From positions 1-11,967 of the forward strand of contig DATGEO010000013.1 in assembly GCA_035310015.1 (NCBI GenBank): DNA of 11,967 nucleotides, written 5' to 3'. Below the pieces are notes generated by a model. That model was given only the letters and a program-made list of their open reading frames with translations. It was not told where the DNA came from and searched no databases. Positions 11,832-11,967 of the stretch are shown one piece after another. Positions within the stretch are counted from its first letter, which is position 1. Each line of letters begins with the position of its first letter. The DNA comes from DATGEO01 sp035310015 (GTDB taxonomy: Bacteria; Chloroflexota; Dormibacteria; Dormibacterales; Dormibacteraceae). Made by a program: the position numbers and the translations under genes.

Positions 11832-11967
11832 GTAGTCAGCGGCGCGGTGCTCGCCCGGCGAGCCCGTTTCCGCATTCCCCTTTCGAACCGTGCAAGCAGT
11901 TTTCCAGCACACGGCTCGCCGATGGTCTTCTTCGCATGGTTACGCTGCCTCCGGGTAACGGACGGTG
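11832..11967 (-). mobile_element. 3' end of a group II intron (domains V and VI; body outside window)
   Basis: Read on the minus strand, the segment contains a near-canonical domain V (listed separately) followed by a domain VI-like helix: GCGG (11873-11870), CGG (11866-11864) and GCTCGC (11863-11858) pair back with 11854-11849, 11847-11845 and 11842-11839. It ends in TGACTAC at 11838-11832, suiting the usual A-pyrimidine intron terminus. The exact 3' splice point (between about 11832 and 11828) and the branch-point A are not resolved; the visible bulged A at 11848 is farther from the end than normal. Upstream of domain V an open minus-strand frame of eight codons enters from the window edge and stops at 11942-11940, where the intron-encoded reverse transcriptase would be expected to end. 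Whether the intron is full-length cannot be seen. Confidence 0.75.
11885..11917 (-). ncRNA. Group II intron domain V catalytic hairpin
   Basis: The minus strand gives GAGCCGTGT as the 5' side and GCACGGTTC as the 3' side of a 9-bp lower helix (including G-T wobbles), with the catalytic AGC triad at the start, a 2-nt bulge (TT) and a short upper stem capped by a GAAAA loop. Domain V of known introns reads GAGCCGUAU and GUACGGUUC at the same places, so an A-U pair has been swapped for G-C, a compensatory change. The upper stem has one T-T mismatch and the hairpin is 33 rather than the usual 34 nt. Confidence 0.85.

Noticed and set aside
10663..11835. Plus-strand open frame (390 codons) opposite murE
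   Set aside because: Composition is typical of an antisense shadow; murE on the other strand has full catalytic motifs.

Overview
The window is high-GC chromosomal DNA from a bacterium and holds mostly core metabolic and housekeeping genes. Several traits fit a soil or Chloroflexota/Dormibacterota-like or actinobacterium-like organism: very GC-rich codons, GTG and TTG starts, TANNNT -10 boxes placed so that transcripts would begin at or next to the start codon, and a lipobox PstS. I cannot fix the phylum from the sequence alone.

Layout. Positions 1-171 (-) hold the 5' end of lysA (diaminopimelate decarboxylase). Positions 173-391 hold an unidentified palindromic element with 19-bp inverted ends. 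Positions 397-651 (-) hold an FmdB-type zinc-ribbon protein, whose start region touches that of the divergent rsmG (644-1273 +). A 12-bp hairpin terminator separates rsmG from the convergent pstS (1330-2412 -). A phosphate-starvation locus follows: pstS reads left, and phoR-like kinase, pstB, phoU, phoB, pstC and pstA read right (2548-7674). Two triple TTAA repeats with an exact 11-bp period, one between pstS and phoR and one across the end of phoR before pstB, look like Pho boxes. Next come a NUDIX hydrolase (7777-8202), a twin-hairpin palindrome, and a compact thiamine cluster thiG, tenI-like, thiS (8298-9792). On the minus strand are a P-loop kinase (9789-10316) and murE (10333-11829). At the right edge, directly against the murE start codon, lies the 3' end (domains V and VI) of a group II intron, whose body lies outside the window.

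How the genes work together. PstS captures phosphate outside the membrane, PstC/PstA form the channel and PstB powers it. PhoU is known to link transporter state to the PhoR-PhoB two-component pair. PhoB is the likely reader of the TTAA repeats, so the locus probably controls itself. The PhoR-like kinase has no membrane segment, so it probably senses through PhoU/PstB. ThiG, TenI and ThiS make and tautomerise the thiazole half of thiamine.

The items most worth a second look are the group II intron end fused to the murE start, the 173-391 element that similarly abuts the lysA start, the 11-bp TTAA operators, and the unusual substrate-specificity loop of MurE. I see no wholly new multi-gene system here.
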